DNA of 64,000 bases from a virus: positions 62,001-126,000 of IMG/VR virus record IMGVR_UViG_3300037294_000266; one strand, 5' to 3'. Position 1 is the first letter of the stretch, and every line of letters begins with the position of its first letter. This document shows, piece by piece, positions 24,179 to 32,460 of the stretch. Below the pieces are notes generated by a model. It ran no database searches. It saw only the letters and a list, made by a program, of their open reading frames with translations, and was not told where the DNA came from. A program made the translations under genes and the position numbers.

Positions 24179-24808
24179 CTACTCCAGTGTTGGAATGGGT
24201 ATGTTTCGCTTGGTTAGTTGGACCTCGACCCAGGATTTGAACTTGTCACGTTCTTCTTCCAGATACAGGTTTACTCTTTTGACATTGTTCATGATGGCAA
24301 TTTGCACGGCAGTGTTTGTACCGCCTTTAACCAGACCTTTCTTGCCCACCGGTTTAGCGTAGAACAACACTACCCACACCGGATGAATTAAAGTCTCGCT
24401 CAGCACCTGCATTGGATTGCGGCTATGTAGACCGATGCCCGATGCAAACAACCCTTCAAATGAACCACGAGCCCTGAAAGCCATAGCTTTTGATTCTTCA
24501 TGGGTTTCGTAACGTTCTGCTTCATGACAACCAATGACGGGATCGTGAGGAAGACCCCGCTGGTTCTTGAGACCGGTGTAGTAGATCTGTGCAGGAGGCA
24601 TGTCTACCGCTTTACCAGTTAAGTAGCCACTGAGAAAGAAGAAGTCGGCACCTTCGGCATCTCCAGTACTAAGTACCCCACCTAAGAGGGCCATGCATCG
24701 ACCGGCCCAGATAAGAAAGGGGACGTGCTCAACAGGAACTTCTCGAGAACCTACGCCACACCAACGGAAATGCCACTTGAAGCCCATGCTCTTCCACAAA
24801 TCAGTCAT
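24179..24808 (-). CDS. SLOG-domain (DprA/YpsA-like) nucleotide-binding protein
   Basis: A protein of 209 residues with the SLOG Rossmann signature: CGVGSREVP (17-25) followed by LGGVLSTGDAEGADFFF (42-58), and a later GGTNTAVQIA (about 171-180) typical of the nucleotide-ligand loop. SLOG proteins bind or cleave nucleotide derivatives, including NAD-related ligands, and some act as sensors in defence systems. The 3' end of the adjacent macro-domain gene overlaps this start by eight bases, so the two are produced together. The precise ligand is unknown. Confidence 0.78.
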   Translation of the reverse strand: MTDLWKSMGFKWHFRWCGVGSREVPVEHVPFLIWAGRCMALLGGVLSTGDAEGADFFFLSGYLTGKAVDMPPAQIYYTGLKNQRGLPHDPVIGCHEAERYETHEESKAMAFRARGSFEGLFASGIGLHSRNPMQVLSETLIHPVWVVLFYAKPVGKKGLVKGGTNTAVQIAIMNNVKRVNLYLEEERDKFKSWVEVQLTKRNIPIPTLE

Positions 24809-25421
24809 GCCAACTCACTTTAGCCAGGTTCATGTAGCGTTTCATGCCGTCCTTAAATAGATCGGCACAGCCATTATTCGCACCAACAAGCGCCATCTTG
24901 AATTCAAGTAAAGCCTGTCGCTGCTGCCGCAATGCTACTTCGGCGACTGCACCGCCAGTTCCAACGCAGTACAGTGGACATAGTGCTTTCTTAAACACCA
25001 TTCCATTCTTTCTTTCATATTCGTGAACAGCTACAAGCGAACTGTACATGGACATGTAAGGAAGAAGAACGTCTGTAAACTGAGTGGGTACAAACATGGT
25101 TGGCGTGTAGACAAATCCACGTCCGTTGACCACGACCACTTCAGCGCGTCCTACAGGCATCATGCCGAAGTATTTGGTAGCGATCATCTGACGTATAGTA
25201 GTTTCAACCTCACTACCATAGACATCAACCACGCCCTGATCGAACCCTCCAGTCATGTGACCAAAACTATTGCCAGGGCAGAACACCAGATCAAAACGGT
25301 TCAGACTTTCACGGACCTCATCGTCGTCCTTTAAGAACACTGAAATGAAGTCCACCGAATCGTCCACTATGGCAAACTTAATTTGAGAGCGATCGTGGAC
25401 AACGAAAGACATGCGTTCCAT
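24801..25421 (-). CDS. Macro-domain protein (ADP-ribose/NAD-derivative binding)
   Basis: A protein of 206 residues. The core FDLVFCPGNSFGHMTGGFDQGVVDVYG (about 43-69) has the Asn and Gly-rich loop of macro domains, and CPLYCVGTGGAV (about 148-159) is the second ligand loop. Macro domains bind ADP-ribose and often remove it from proteins or nucleic acids. The start is ATG 25421 (or an in-frame ATG at 25412). It overlaps the SLOG gene, so the pair probably handles the same class of NAD-derived ligand. Confidence 0.78.
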   Translation of the reverse strand: MERMSFVVHDRSQIKFAIVDDSVDFISVFLKDDDEVRESLNRFDLVFCPGNSFGHMTGGFDQGVVDVYGSEVETTIRQMIATKYFGMMPVGRAEVVVVNGRGFVYTPTMFVPTQFTDVLLPYMSMYSSLVAVHEYERKNGMVFKKALCPLYCVGTGGAVAEVALRQQRQALLEFKMALVGANNGCADLFKDGMKRYMNLAKVSWHD

Positions 25422-25984
25422 TAAACGTCACCGTCTAACATAGCGCGCATGGCGCACAGATCAGGCATGGCCAGATCCATGGTAGTGATGATGCCGGCGT
25501 AATGTTTGATCTTGTCGTAATGGGCCATCTCAAATGGAATGCCTACGAACTTGTCGTAAAGTACCGATTTTAACGACTGGCTGTCAATCACGTCATCCAC
25601 GTGATCAGGGTCGACAATATTGCGCAGGGTCATAGGGACGATCAGATGACCGTCGAAGACTGTGCCGCGAGAGATGCTGTTAAAAGCCATTCGCAGATGA
25701 CCGGGAATAGGTGGGATGTTCATCTGACCGGTATCGCCCTGTTCCGACTGGTAATGTGCAGCCATCACATGGTAACTATCTAACCACCAGATAAATAGGT
25801 TACGGTTCTCGACCGAGTTTGGATCGGCCATCTCAACGAAACCCTTGCCACCATGATCAAGACGATAACGAGTCTCTGTTGAGATCACGTAGTAGATATT
25901 GTCATGGGTGATCTGGCCAGCTTGAAAAGCTTCTTCCAAGGCAGCCCGATCTTCGTAATTGATTTCTGGTTTGTAGTTGAGCAT
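25421..25984 (-). CDS. Hypothetical protein, paralogue of its upstream neighbour, 187 aa
   Basis: The first 55 residues (ALEEAFQAGQIT, YYVISTETRYRL, GKGFVEM) repeat the pattern of the small protein encoded at 25988. The rest is unrecognised. The start has AGGGGATAAGTA. Its stop overlaps the macro-domain gene start by one base, placing it in the same operon. Confidence 0.7.
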   Translation of the reverse strand: MLNYKPEINYEDRAALEEAFQAGQITHDNIYYVISTETRYRLDHGGKGFVEMADPNSVENRNLFIWWLDSYHVMAAHYQSEQGDTGQMNIPPIPGHLRMAFNSISRGTVFDGHLIVPMTLRNIVDPDHVDDVIDSQSLKSVLYDKFVGIPFEMAHYDKIKHYAGIITTMDLAMPDLCAMRAMLDGDV

Positions 25985-25987
25985 TAC

Positions 25988-26152
25988 TTATCCCCTGTGC
26001 ATGATTTCAGCGAGGCCTTTACGGGCGACACTGAGTCGGTAATGAGCCGGTTGTCCAGCCACTTGGTAATGGACGCCTTTCTTTAGTTGCCCGGCATCAT
26101 GGGCGCGTTCTAGAGCAATCTTACTCTGGAACAGAATGGGTTGAGTCTTCAT
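25988..26152 (-). CDS. Small protein related to N-terminus of 25421 gene, 54 aa
   Basis: The protein reads ALERAHDAGQLKKGVHYQV then PAHYRLSVARKGLAEI, alignable over most of its length with the N-terminal 50 residues of the next gene. It is a partial tandem duplication or a free-standing copy of the domain. The ATG at 26152 is chosen, with only a weak AAAGAAA site; an in-frame GTG 27 bases upstream is the alternative. Confidence 0.62.
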   Translation of the reverse strand: MKTQPILFQSKIALERAHDAGQLKKGVHYQVAGQPAHYRLSVARKGLAEIMHRG

Positions 26153-26223
26153 ATTTTCTTTGGATTCGTTAATACACACTATCTTGCCGATAGGTTTGTT
26201 TTTACAGATTGTAGGACTGACAG

Positions 26224-26254
26224 CATACAGGGAGGGCAGAACCCTCCCTGTATG
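26224..26254 (-). terminator. Terminator hairpin, near-copy of the one at 43499
   Basis: A 13-bp perfect stem (CATACAGGGAGGG) with a 5-base loop, after the stop of the 26261 gene. The flanking TGACAG and the arm are the same as at 43493-43511. Confidence 0.72.
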
Positions 26255-26260
26255 TGCCGA

Positions 26261-26599
26261 CTAGACCGCTTTGTAAAACTTCAAGAACTTGGCCAGTGAG
26301 ATACTCTGGCTGTGCTTGTCGCTGGGCTGGTCTTTGTACAACGCTACATCCTTACGGATCTCGATCAGGTAGACCTGAGTTGTCTGGCCATTACGGACCG
26401 TCTTGTACCAGCTGTTGAGCTCACCGGTGAAGGCAAGAGGTTCAGGCTGGACTTGAGGAGGACGACGGGTGATCTCAGGCGCAGCAATTTCAACCAGCCG
26501 ACCAAGCGACTGGAAACTATCGGCACGTTGACCACGACCTTTAGATTGAAACTCGTCATTACGACTGGAGCATGGCGTTGTCATGGATTGTTGGCTCAT
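26261..26599 (-). CDS. Hypothetical protein, 112 aa
   Basis: An unrecognised protein with a disordered Ser/Gln/Arg-rich first half and a structured C-terminal half (WYKTVRNGQTTQVYLIEIRKD). The start follows AAAGGAACTGTAA and overlaps the upstream gene end by 41 bases. Confidence 0.64.
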   Translation of the reverse strand: MSQQSMTTPCSSRNDEFQSKGRGQRADSFQSLGRLVEIAAPEITRRPPQVQPEPLAFTGELNSWYKTVRNGQTTQVYLIEIRKDVALYKDQPSDKHSQSISLAKFLKFYKAV

Positions 26600-27329
26600 T
26601 TACAGTTCCTTTACTCTTTGAGTTTTGGTTTTCTGTTGAAGGTGGTTTAAGTTCTGGAAGGTGTCGCATGAAGGAATTAGAACCGAAGATAGGGTTGGAT
26701 GTCAGGTCGACTCGTTCCACCATTACTGCGATCTCACTCATGTGTAAGGCGATATCAGACTGAAGTGCCAGTCGAAGACGCTCTATATCCTCATCACTGA
26801 TCAGCGTGTGCTGTCCATCGGGTATAACACAGAGTCTTAAGACCCCTAGGTAATCCCCTTTTAAATCAATAAGGTTGGCTGAAATGTAGAAGGGTGCTTC
26901 TATCCCGAACATAACAGTCAACATTTGCTGTTGATGATTAAGTATCGCAAACGACTTATGCGTGTAGCGGTGCGTAAGTTTCTCTTCCCAGAAGAACTCT
27001 GGGTTGATATCAAAGCGATACTCGTTAAGTAAACGTGCGGCAGGCCTCCTAGCAGCTCCGAAGTGCACCGATACCTCAGCACCGACATGAAGCAATCGCT
27101 TCCCTGCCAAATACTCTATAAACGCCGGTAGGGCGTTCTCAGTATAGATGTCTTTACCAGACCTGTTAGTCTTTTCACAGAACGTAGCCATCTCCTTACT
27201 TAAATCAATATCTGAGATAGCTACGACTGTGATTCTCCTCGGACGATCAGGGACGTTGTCGTCGAAGGTGAAAGTTATCAATTCTCCTGCTTTAACGAGT
27301 ACCAGTCCCAGTGTGTGTTTACCGGGCAT
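26559..27329 (-). CDS. Hypothetical protein, 256 aa
   Basis: An unrecognised beta-rich protein with a polar, disordered end. The start follows CGAGGTTCGCC, 38 bases after a TACATTAT motif. It lies next to the structural block but shows no propeptide or virion feature. Confidence 0.68.
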   Translation of the reverse strand: MPGKHTLGLVLVKAGELITFTFDDNVPDRPRRITVVAISDIDLSKEMATFCEKTNRSGKDIYTENALPAFIEYLAGKRLLHVGAEVSVHFGAARRPAARLLNEYRFDINPEFFWEEKLTHRYTHKSFAILNHQQQMLTVMFGIEAPFYISANLIDLKGDYLGVLRLCVIPDGQHTLISDEDIERLRLALQSDIALHMSEIAVMVERVDLTSNPIFGSNSFMRHLPELKPPSTENQNSKSKGTVNEPTIHDNAMLQS

Positions 27330-27367
27330 AAAGGCGAACCTCGGGTTGAGGGATGGGTATTCAAGTG

Positions 27368-27375
27368 ATAATGTA
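27368..27375 (-). promoter_or_regulatory. Candidate phage promoter motif (TACATTAT)
   Basis: The minus strand reads TACATTAT, 38 bases before the start of the 26559-27329 gene, in the gap after the 27385 stop. Confidence 0.48.
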
Positions 27376-27384
27376 CTGTTGAAA

Positions 27385-28752
27385 TTATTTCTGTTCGTTA
27401 ACGAACGATGAATATTCAGGCGCTGTACGGTCTACCATCACCACCACTTCTGTAGTGACTTGGTGAATGCGCTGATGCATGCCTGTACCTGACAGTGCTG
27501 ATAAACCGTGCGTGTGCACAACAACACCATAAAGGAACTTGACTTCGTTGTTAACAAGGAATCCTACTTCACACTGCATTCCTGGAATAATGAGATCAGG
27601 GTCACTGTTCTCCCAGTGCATGGTAACGTAAGCTCCGTTACGTGCCGAGATCTTAGAGGCTTCTTGGAAAGCATTGGATGACGACACATCTTGGCTGACA
27701 CGCGTCATGGTAGGACCACGTCGAGCGACTGCGTCATACTCGTTTGCGTTGTTAGTTCTTTTTGCCACGGCTTTGTTATTACTGATTTCGAGGAATCCTT
27801 CCATCGCATTATCAGTGTTAGCAAACCGCGCTCCGTTACCGAGGTTAAGTAACATAGCCTCAGAGGGATCAGAACGACTCATGCCGCCCGTGATGAGGAT
27901 ATTGACAGTCTTGTCTACCTTACGCCACGTGCGTTCGATACCACGCGTTCTGGAACTGGGGGCGATGATGAACATCAATGTCCGTTCTGAGACATCGAAC
28001 AACTTGTAGTTATATAGAGGCCATACATACCAGAAGCCCTTCTGGAAATAACAACCAATGTCTGCTGTGTAGATCCCACCAAACTGGGTCTGCAACATCC
28101 CTGCCAGCGCAACCAGTGGAGTGCCATGTGGAATTACCAAATGGGCTCGTTTAGTTTTATTGTTCGGCGGGATAGCGTTGACTCCCAAGACAGCGTTTTC
28201 AATATCTGTCTTATAGTCAAGTGCCGTTTTATGCAGCAGCGATATAAGTACCTCAAACGGAACCGAATCTCTGAATACACCGCCCACTAACGTAGATCGA
28301 ATGAGTGCAAAGACTTCATCTTGCAATTGGACCGTGACAGTCTTGAGTCCCATGAGGTCAGCGGTATATTCACTCGCCACCTCTGGCCCGGAACTCATCA
28401 TAGCGCCTTCAGATTCCATGGGAAGGAACGCATCGAAGGTTTGCTCTAAGATGACATGTCCCGAATCCATTCCAGCCGAGTTGAGTTTTGTTCTCACCAC
28501 GGTGATCTTGAGATTCTCTTTAAACGGGGCGACCTGATGAAGATACTTGCCCCAAGGTACGACCAACTTTATCTGGATCTCGTCACCAGCCGCATTGCGA
28601 TAGTCACGAATCCAATCAACACTCACCACCGACATGGCTTCCAACGTACCCTTTTCAGTAACGAAGGTTGCAGTGTACTTGTAATAAGCCTCGGTACCTA
28701 ACTGGGTGATCAATGCTGCTTCAGCACCCAGTGGTGTGTTTTGGAATTCCAT
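27385..28752 (-). CDS. Probable virion structural protein, 455 aa
   Basis: A beta-rich protein of the size and position of a tail or baseplate component, at the end of a leftward run of large genes (32388 to 27385). No named family is recognised. Segments such as LVVPWGKYLHQVAPFKENLKITVVRTKL suit a phage hub or baseplate domain. It starts 17 bases beyond the next gene. The structural assignment is inferred from size, order and composition. Confidence 0.62.
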   Translation of the reverse strand: MEFQNTPLGAEAALITQLGTEAYYKYTATFVTEKGTLEAMSVVSVDWIRDYRNAAGDEIQIKLVVPWGKYLHQVAPFKENLKITVVRTKLNSAGMDSGHVILEQTFDAFLPMESEGAMMSSGPEVASEYTADLMGLKTVTVQLQDEVFALIRSTLVGGVFRDSVPFEVLISLLHKTALDYKTDIENAVLGVNAIPPNNKTKRAHLVIPHGTPLVALAGMLQTQFGGIYTADIGCYFQKGFWYVWPLYNYKLFDVSERTLMFIIAPSSRTRGIERTWRKVDKTVNILITGGMSRSDPSEAMLLNLGNGARFANTDNAMEGFLEISNNKAVAKRTNNANEYDAVARRGPTMTRVSQDVSSSNAFQEASKISARNGAYVTMHWENSDPDLIIPGMQCEVGFLVNNEVKFLYGVVVHTHGLSALSGTGMHQRIHQVTTEVVVMVDRTAPEYSSFVNEQK

Positions 28753-28769
28753 AGGACACTCTCATGTAG

Positions 28770-29360
28770 TTAACGGCCTTTCTTACGTTCCGCTAACATT
28801 TGCTCAATTGAGTTCATGGCAGCGCCAGTGTCTTCGACAATAGCCCCGACACCCGTCGGATTGAACAGCTCAGCAATCCCTTCACCCATACCGAACAAAG
28901 CAGACACTCGTTTCAGATGAGGGACGTCCTGTACTTTTGGCTTGAACCCTTTAACCTGATTTTGGATCGTCTGACAATAATCCGACATCAGGTAGAGTGA
29001 TTCGAGAGGAGCGTTCTTTACGTTCGGATCGTTATTGACATGGCGCGCCCAGAAATGAAGGTGTGCAGTAAGGACTTCGTAGATTGTCACGAGATCCTTA
29101 CCATCGCGCATCTTAATGTCCGCCCCTTTTTCATAGAGGCGTAAGATGTCTTCAATTGTCCCGCCGATGTCAACGTATTCATTCATCACGGCTTGGTTCA
29201 ATGCTTTAGAACCTGTATCGAGATGACCGACTGTTTTGTTGTACTCTTTCGAATACCGATAATAGCCGGGTATAGCGTACAAATACGTCTTGTTGAAGAT
29301 ATGCTTACGCACAGCTTCTGGACTGCTTAGATCAACAGTCGAGGCGGGAACTTGGCTCAC
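28770..29360 (-). CDS. Probable virion-associated protein, 196 aa
   Basis: An unrecognised helical protein. The GTG at 29360 follows GGAGGAGAATCAA and overlaps the upstream stop by four bases. It is part of the structural run. The second half is rich in short hydrophobic helices (ALFGMGEGIAELFNPTG). Confidence 0.6.
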   Translation of the reverse strand: MSQVPASTVDLSSPEAVRKHIFNKTYLYAIPGYYRYSKEYNKTVGHLDTGSKALNQAVMNEYVDIGGTIEDILRLYEKGADIKMRDGKDLVTIYEVLTAHLHFWARHVNNDPNVKNAPLESLYLMSDYCQTIQNQVKGFKPKVQDVPHLKRVSALFGMGEGIAELFNPTGVGAIVEDTGAAMNSIEQMLAERKKGR

Positions 29361-30754
29361 TTGATTCTCCTCCGGTACACGCGCAGCAGGGTGAACAGAA
29401 TCGGGAAGTAATAGAACCTCTCGACGTTATCCCAGCGCGGGGCACCTTTACATAGGTCGTCCAACATCTTGATGTCAATCGCTTGGCCCTTAAGAGCAGC
29501 CATCGTCAATGTTTCAAGCTTGGACAGTTTGGTTTCGGGCGTGTGTAAGTAGAAGTCTTCACTAAGAACATAGAAGTCGTCTACCGTCACCTGCTTAATC
29601 TGAGGGGCACGATCGGGCGATACAGCCTGATAAATCTCAAGCGTTGGATCCATTACCAGATCAGTGCGGCACAGTCGATTCAATTCACGGAACCGAGCAT
29701 GACCACGCACTAACTTGTTAAGACTTGGATCTAACGGAGGACAATACCCTGAATCTACATAGGTAGGGGACATGTCAGGATAAATAACTGCCCTCACGCC
29801 CGTGTAGTAAATGCTGTTCAATGTAGGACGTCCATTGAAGAAACACCCTACCCCAACAATACCTGCATGATGGATACTCATGCTCAGCATAGCGTGGTCC
29901 ATCGATTCCAGACAGTTCCAGAACGTGAACTCGTACATCGCCTGATCGCCCTGGACGTTGAACTCTGTCAGGTGGCGCATCATTGGATGATCGTCGGTGG
30001 TCAGGATGGTCTTGATATACCGAATCAGGAATGGATCGTACGTTGTCATTGGCTGATTCGGAATCAACAGTGTCTTCAGGTCACGGGAATAGAAGTCGTG
30101 GAAGTAAAGAGTAATCAAACGCCCGTAATGTTCCTTCAGGTTATTGATACTCTCGGTCTGATCTTCCGACAGCATTGGATCACTGCCAGACTCTAAGAAG
30201 TCTTTATGGAACACTGACGTCTGTTGAGTCTTTGCTTCTAGCTCTGCACGTAACTCAGCAGAACTCAGTCGGGTTACGATGTATTCAATCTCGTAGACCG
30301 CTGAATTGTAGTGAGAAAGCTTACGCGTGCTGGTGACAGTCAATAATCCTTCACGTCCATCACCGATATCAGCCAAGAACACTTCACCTTCAGTCGGAAC
30401 CACTACGCCATAGACGTTAGCCGTGCCTGTGATAGAGAAGTCCTTGGTATCTCCATCCTGAGATGACGACAGCGGAGACGTGACCTTCAGTTCAAGTCCT
30501 TTGATCTGATGATACTGTTGATACACGGGATGTAGTGCTGATTCGAATGGACGGGAGTCGTCGTCCTTGCCACGAATACGTGAGAAGTAGTCGACGTCCC
30601 ATGCCTGACCAGCCACGTAGGTAGTCAGGATGTCCAAGCGTACGGCTGACGTATCGACAACAGCACTGGAATACGACTTAGGTTGTACCGTTACAGGTTT
30701 GACAACAGGTTCTTTTACCGTGGTGTCTATGTTACCGTGTTGTGGGACTGGCAT
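29357..30754 (-). CDS. Probable virion structural protein, 465 aa
   Basis: A large mixed alpha/beta protein with no recognised family. A disordered, Val/Thr-rich N-terminal segment of about 35 residues precedes the folded part. The start has AAGGTGTAGCC, and the gene lies two bases after the next structural gene. Tail or baseplate role inferred from context. Confidence 0.6.
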   Translation of the reverse strand: MPVPQHGNIDTTVKEPVVKPVTVQPKSYSSAVVDTSAVRLDILTTYVAGQAWDVDYFSRIRGKDDDSRPFESALHPVYQQYHQIKGLELKVTSPLSSSQDGDTKDFSITGTANVYGVVVPTEGEVFLADIGDGREGLLTVTSTRKLSHYNSAVYEIEYIVTRLSSAELRAELEAKTQQTSVFHKDFLESGSDPMLSEDQTESINNLKEHYGRLITLYFHDFYSRDLKTLLIPNQPMTTYDPFLIRYIKTILTTDDHPMMRHLTEFNVQGDQAMYEFTFWNCLESMDHAMLSMSIHHAGIVGVGCFFNGRPTLNSIYYTGVRAVIYPDMSPTYVDSGYCPPLDPSLNKLVRGHARFRELNRLCRTDLVMDPTLEIYQAVSPDRAPQIKQVTVDDFYVLSEDFYLHTPETKLSKLETLTMAALKGQAIDIKMLDDLCKGAPRWDNVERFYYFPILFTLLRVYRRRIK

Positions 30755-30756
30755 GG

Positions 30757-32388
30757 CTACACCTTATTTCGTTTGAGTGCGACAATGGTAAGGATCTCGA
30801 CGTATGGCACGTCCATACGGAAACCAAAGTTGTCGTCATTATCAAGCCAAGTATCGCTAGGGTAGCGATTGTTGTTGTTAGTTCCGGTGGGTGTATCGAC
30901 TCCACCATATTGCTGATGGCGCATCCAACCGAAGAACCGCTTGATGTACGAGATACTCAACTTACCGTCTTCAGTCATGTGATTCTGATACGCATCCTCC
31001 ACATCAAGGCGGTTGACCACAGATTGGAAGAGCTTCAGTGCCACGATACCATTCTCATGAAGATCCATGAGTGCCTGTTCGGTATACTTCTCGATCTCTG
31101 TACAGAAACTGAGACGCATGTGGTACGACTGGCGAAGATCAACTGGTTCGGTTGTCTCGACTGTAAAGGCGGTAGGTGTCAACTTGATAGACAGTACACC
31201 ATCAGCGACAGGTTCTTTCCCACGGTAGATACCGAAGTGGAACGGAGACTGTCCTAACGTTACCATCTTAGATCCCTGAGCTCGCATGAACGCCATGACA
31301 TCTTCAGAGAAGTTGGCTCCTTGAATATCGGCTTCATCCAACGCTAAGACCATGTTCTTCTGACTGAACACCACCATCCAGTTAATGAGAGATGTGGTGT
31401 AAGGCCGTACCGAGTCAGGAATCCATTCGTCGTATTCAGGAATGCACTGACCACCTAGCGCTTTACGTGGTATTCGAGCAAGAAGGTCAAAGTGATCCAG
31501 CGCAAACCGGTAATCACTCTTATACGTCGGGAGTGCCAATGGGTCTTCTGTACGCTCACGCAATACAATGAAGTCTGGTGCGATGAGTTGGTTGTGTACA
31601 ATCTGAGGATAAACCACATTCAAGCTAACAGGCTTGTGATAACTGAACTTGTAATTGAATTGAACAAGGTAGCTAGGGCCGCTCTCGTTCTTCTCTTCCT
31701 CTATTGGCAACTCGAAATCAAACCACCCTTGAATACCGACTTGTTTCTCGCCGATTACAAGGAGTGTATTCCGGTCGTCTCCACCCTGAGTGGTCAAGAC
31801 TTTTGCACGTTTGGTGTAATGTAGCTGAAGATAATCGCCTAGCTTGTCACCATACCCTGCCTGAGCCTCTCTAAGCTCGTACACGTGCTTTAAGAGCATT
31901 GAGCAGAAGTCTGGTACCGGGAAGTGGTAATCGGCCTCGTGGAGGTGTGCCTGGCGGTTGTCAGCCATTCGTACTTTTACGTCGTCACGCCATACAGCAG
32001 CTTCTTGTTTCGACTTAGCGCGGTAGGTAAAGTTAAGCTCCATCTCTGTAGCACTGTAGATCGGCTTGATGTGAATGCCGATGTTAGGGTCTGCAAAGAT
32101 AGGTTGGGCATATGGGTGTCTGACTTCAGCGTTGATTACTTCGGAGTCGACATACGTTTCACGGAACGAGACAATGACACGTCCATCATGAATCAGGCGC
32201 AGATCGGGAGTGTTGAGGTCGCCGATCTCTGTACCAGGTTGTGCGGCTTTCTGTTGTTCACCACGGATCTCAACTCGAGTTGTCTTATCGAGACTAGTGA
32301 TGTGGATTATTTTGTCAATTACCGATTTGGCAACTGGGCGAGATACCGAATCCAAGGTATTCTCGATAGGGATCAGAAGGTTGGGCAT
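30757..32388 (-). CDS. Probable virion structural protein, 543 aa
   Basis: The largest gene of the 27-32 kb run. Beta-rich, with repeated antiparallel-looking strands. The C-terminal 60 residues contain an Asn-rich turn (TPTGTNNNNRYPSDTW). No family is recognised. It heads the run after a hairpin at 32435. Assigned to the virion by size and position. Confidence 0.6.
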   Translation of the reverse strand: MPNLLIPIENTLDSVSRPVAKSVIDKIIHITSLDKTTRVEIRGEQQKAAQPGTEIGDLNTPDLRLIHDGRVIVSFRETYVDSEVINAEVRHPYAQPIFADPNIGIHIKPIYSATEMELNFTYRAKSKQEAAVWRDDVKVRMADNRQAHLHEADYHFPVPDFCSMLLKHVYELREAQAGYGDKLGDYLQLHYTKRAKVLTTQGGDDRNTLLVIGEKQVGIQGWFDFELPIEEEKNESGPSYLVQFNYKFSYHKPVSLNVVYPQIVHNQLIAPDFIVLRERTEDPLALPTYKSDYRFALDHFDLLARIPRKALGGQCIPEYDEWIPDSVRPYTTSLINWMVVFSQKNMVLALDEADIQGANFSEDVMAFMRAQGSKMVTLGQSPFHFGIYRGKEPVADGVLSIKLTPTAFTVETTEPVDLRQSYHMRLSFCTEIEKYTEQALMDLHENGIVALKLFQSVVNRLDVEDAYQNHMTEDGKLSISYIKRFFGWMRHQQYGGVDTPTGTNNNNRYPSDTWLDNDDNFGFRMDVPYVEILTIVALKRNKV

Positions 32389-32434
32389 TGGGGTGCTCCC
32401 CGGTTGATGAACTTCGTCATAAAATCGGCATAAA

Positions 32435-32454
32435 GAGGAGGCCGAGACCTCCTC
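32435..32454 (-). terminator. Terminator hairpin
   Basis: A 7-bp stem (GAGGAGG) with a 6-base loop, just after the stop at 32461 and followed by TTTATGCCGATTTTATG on the leftward strand. Confidence 0.6.
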
Positions 32455-32460
32455 CGTATG

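Noticed and set aside
23583-24362. Plus-strand ORF of 259 codons
   Set aside because: Antisense to three overlapping minus-strand genes, each with good sites and coupled starts. Low-complexity pattern of antisense translation.
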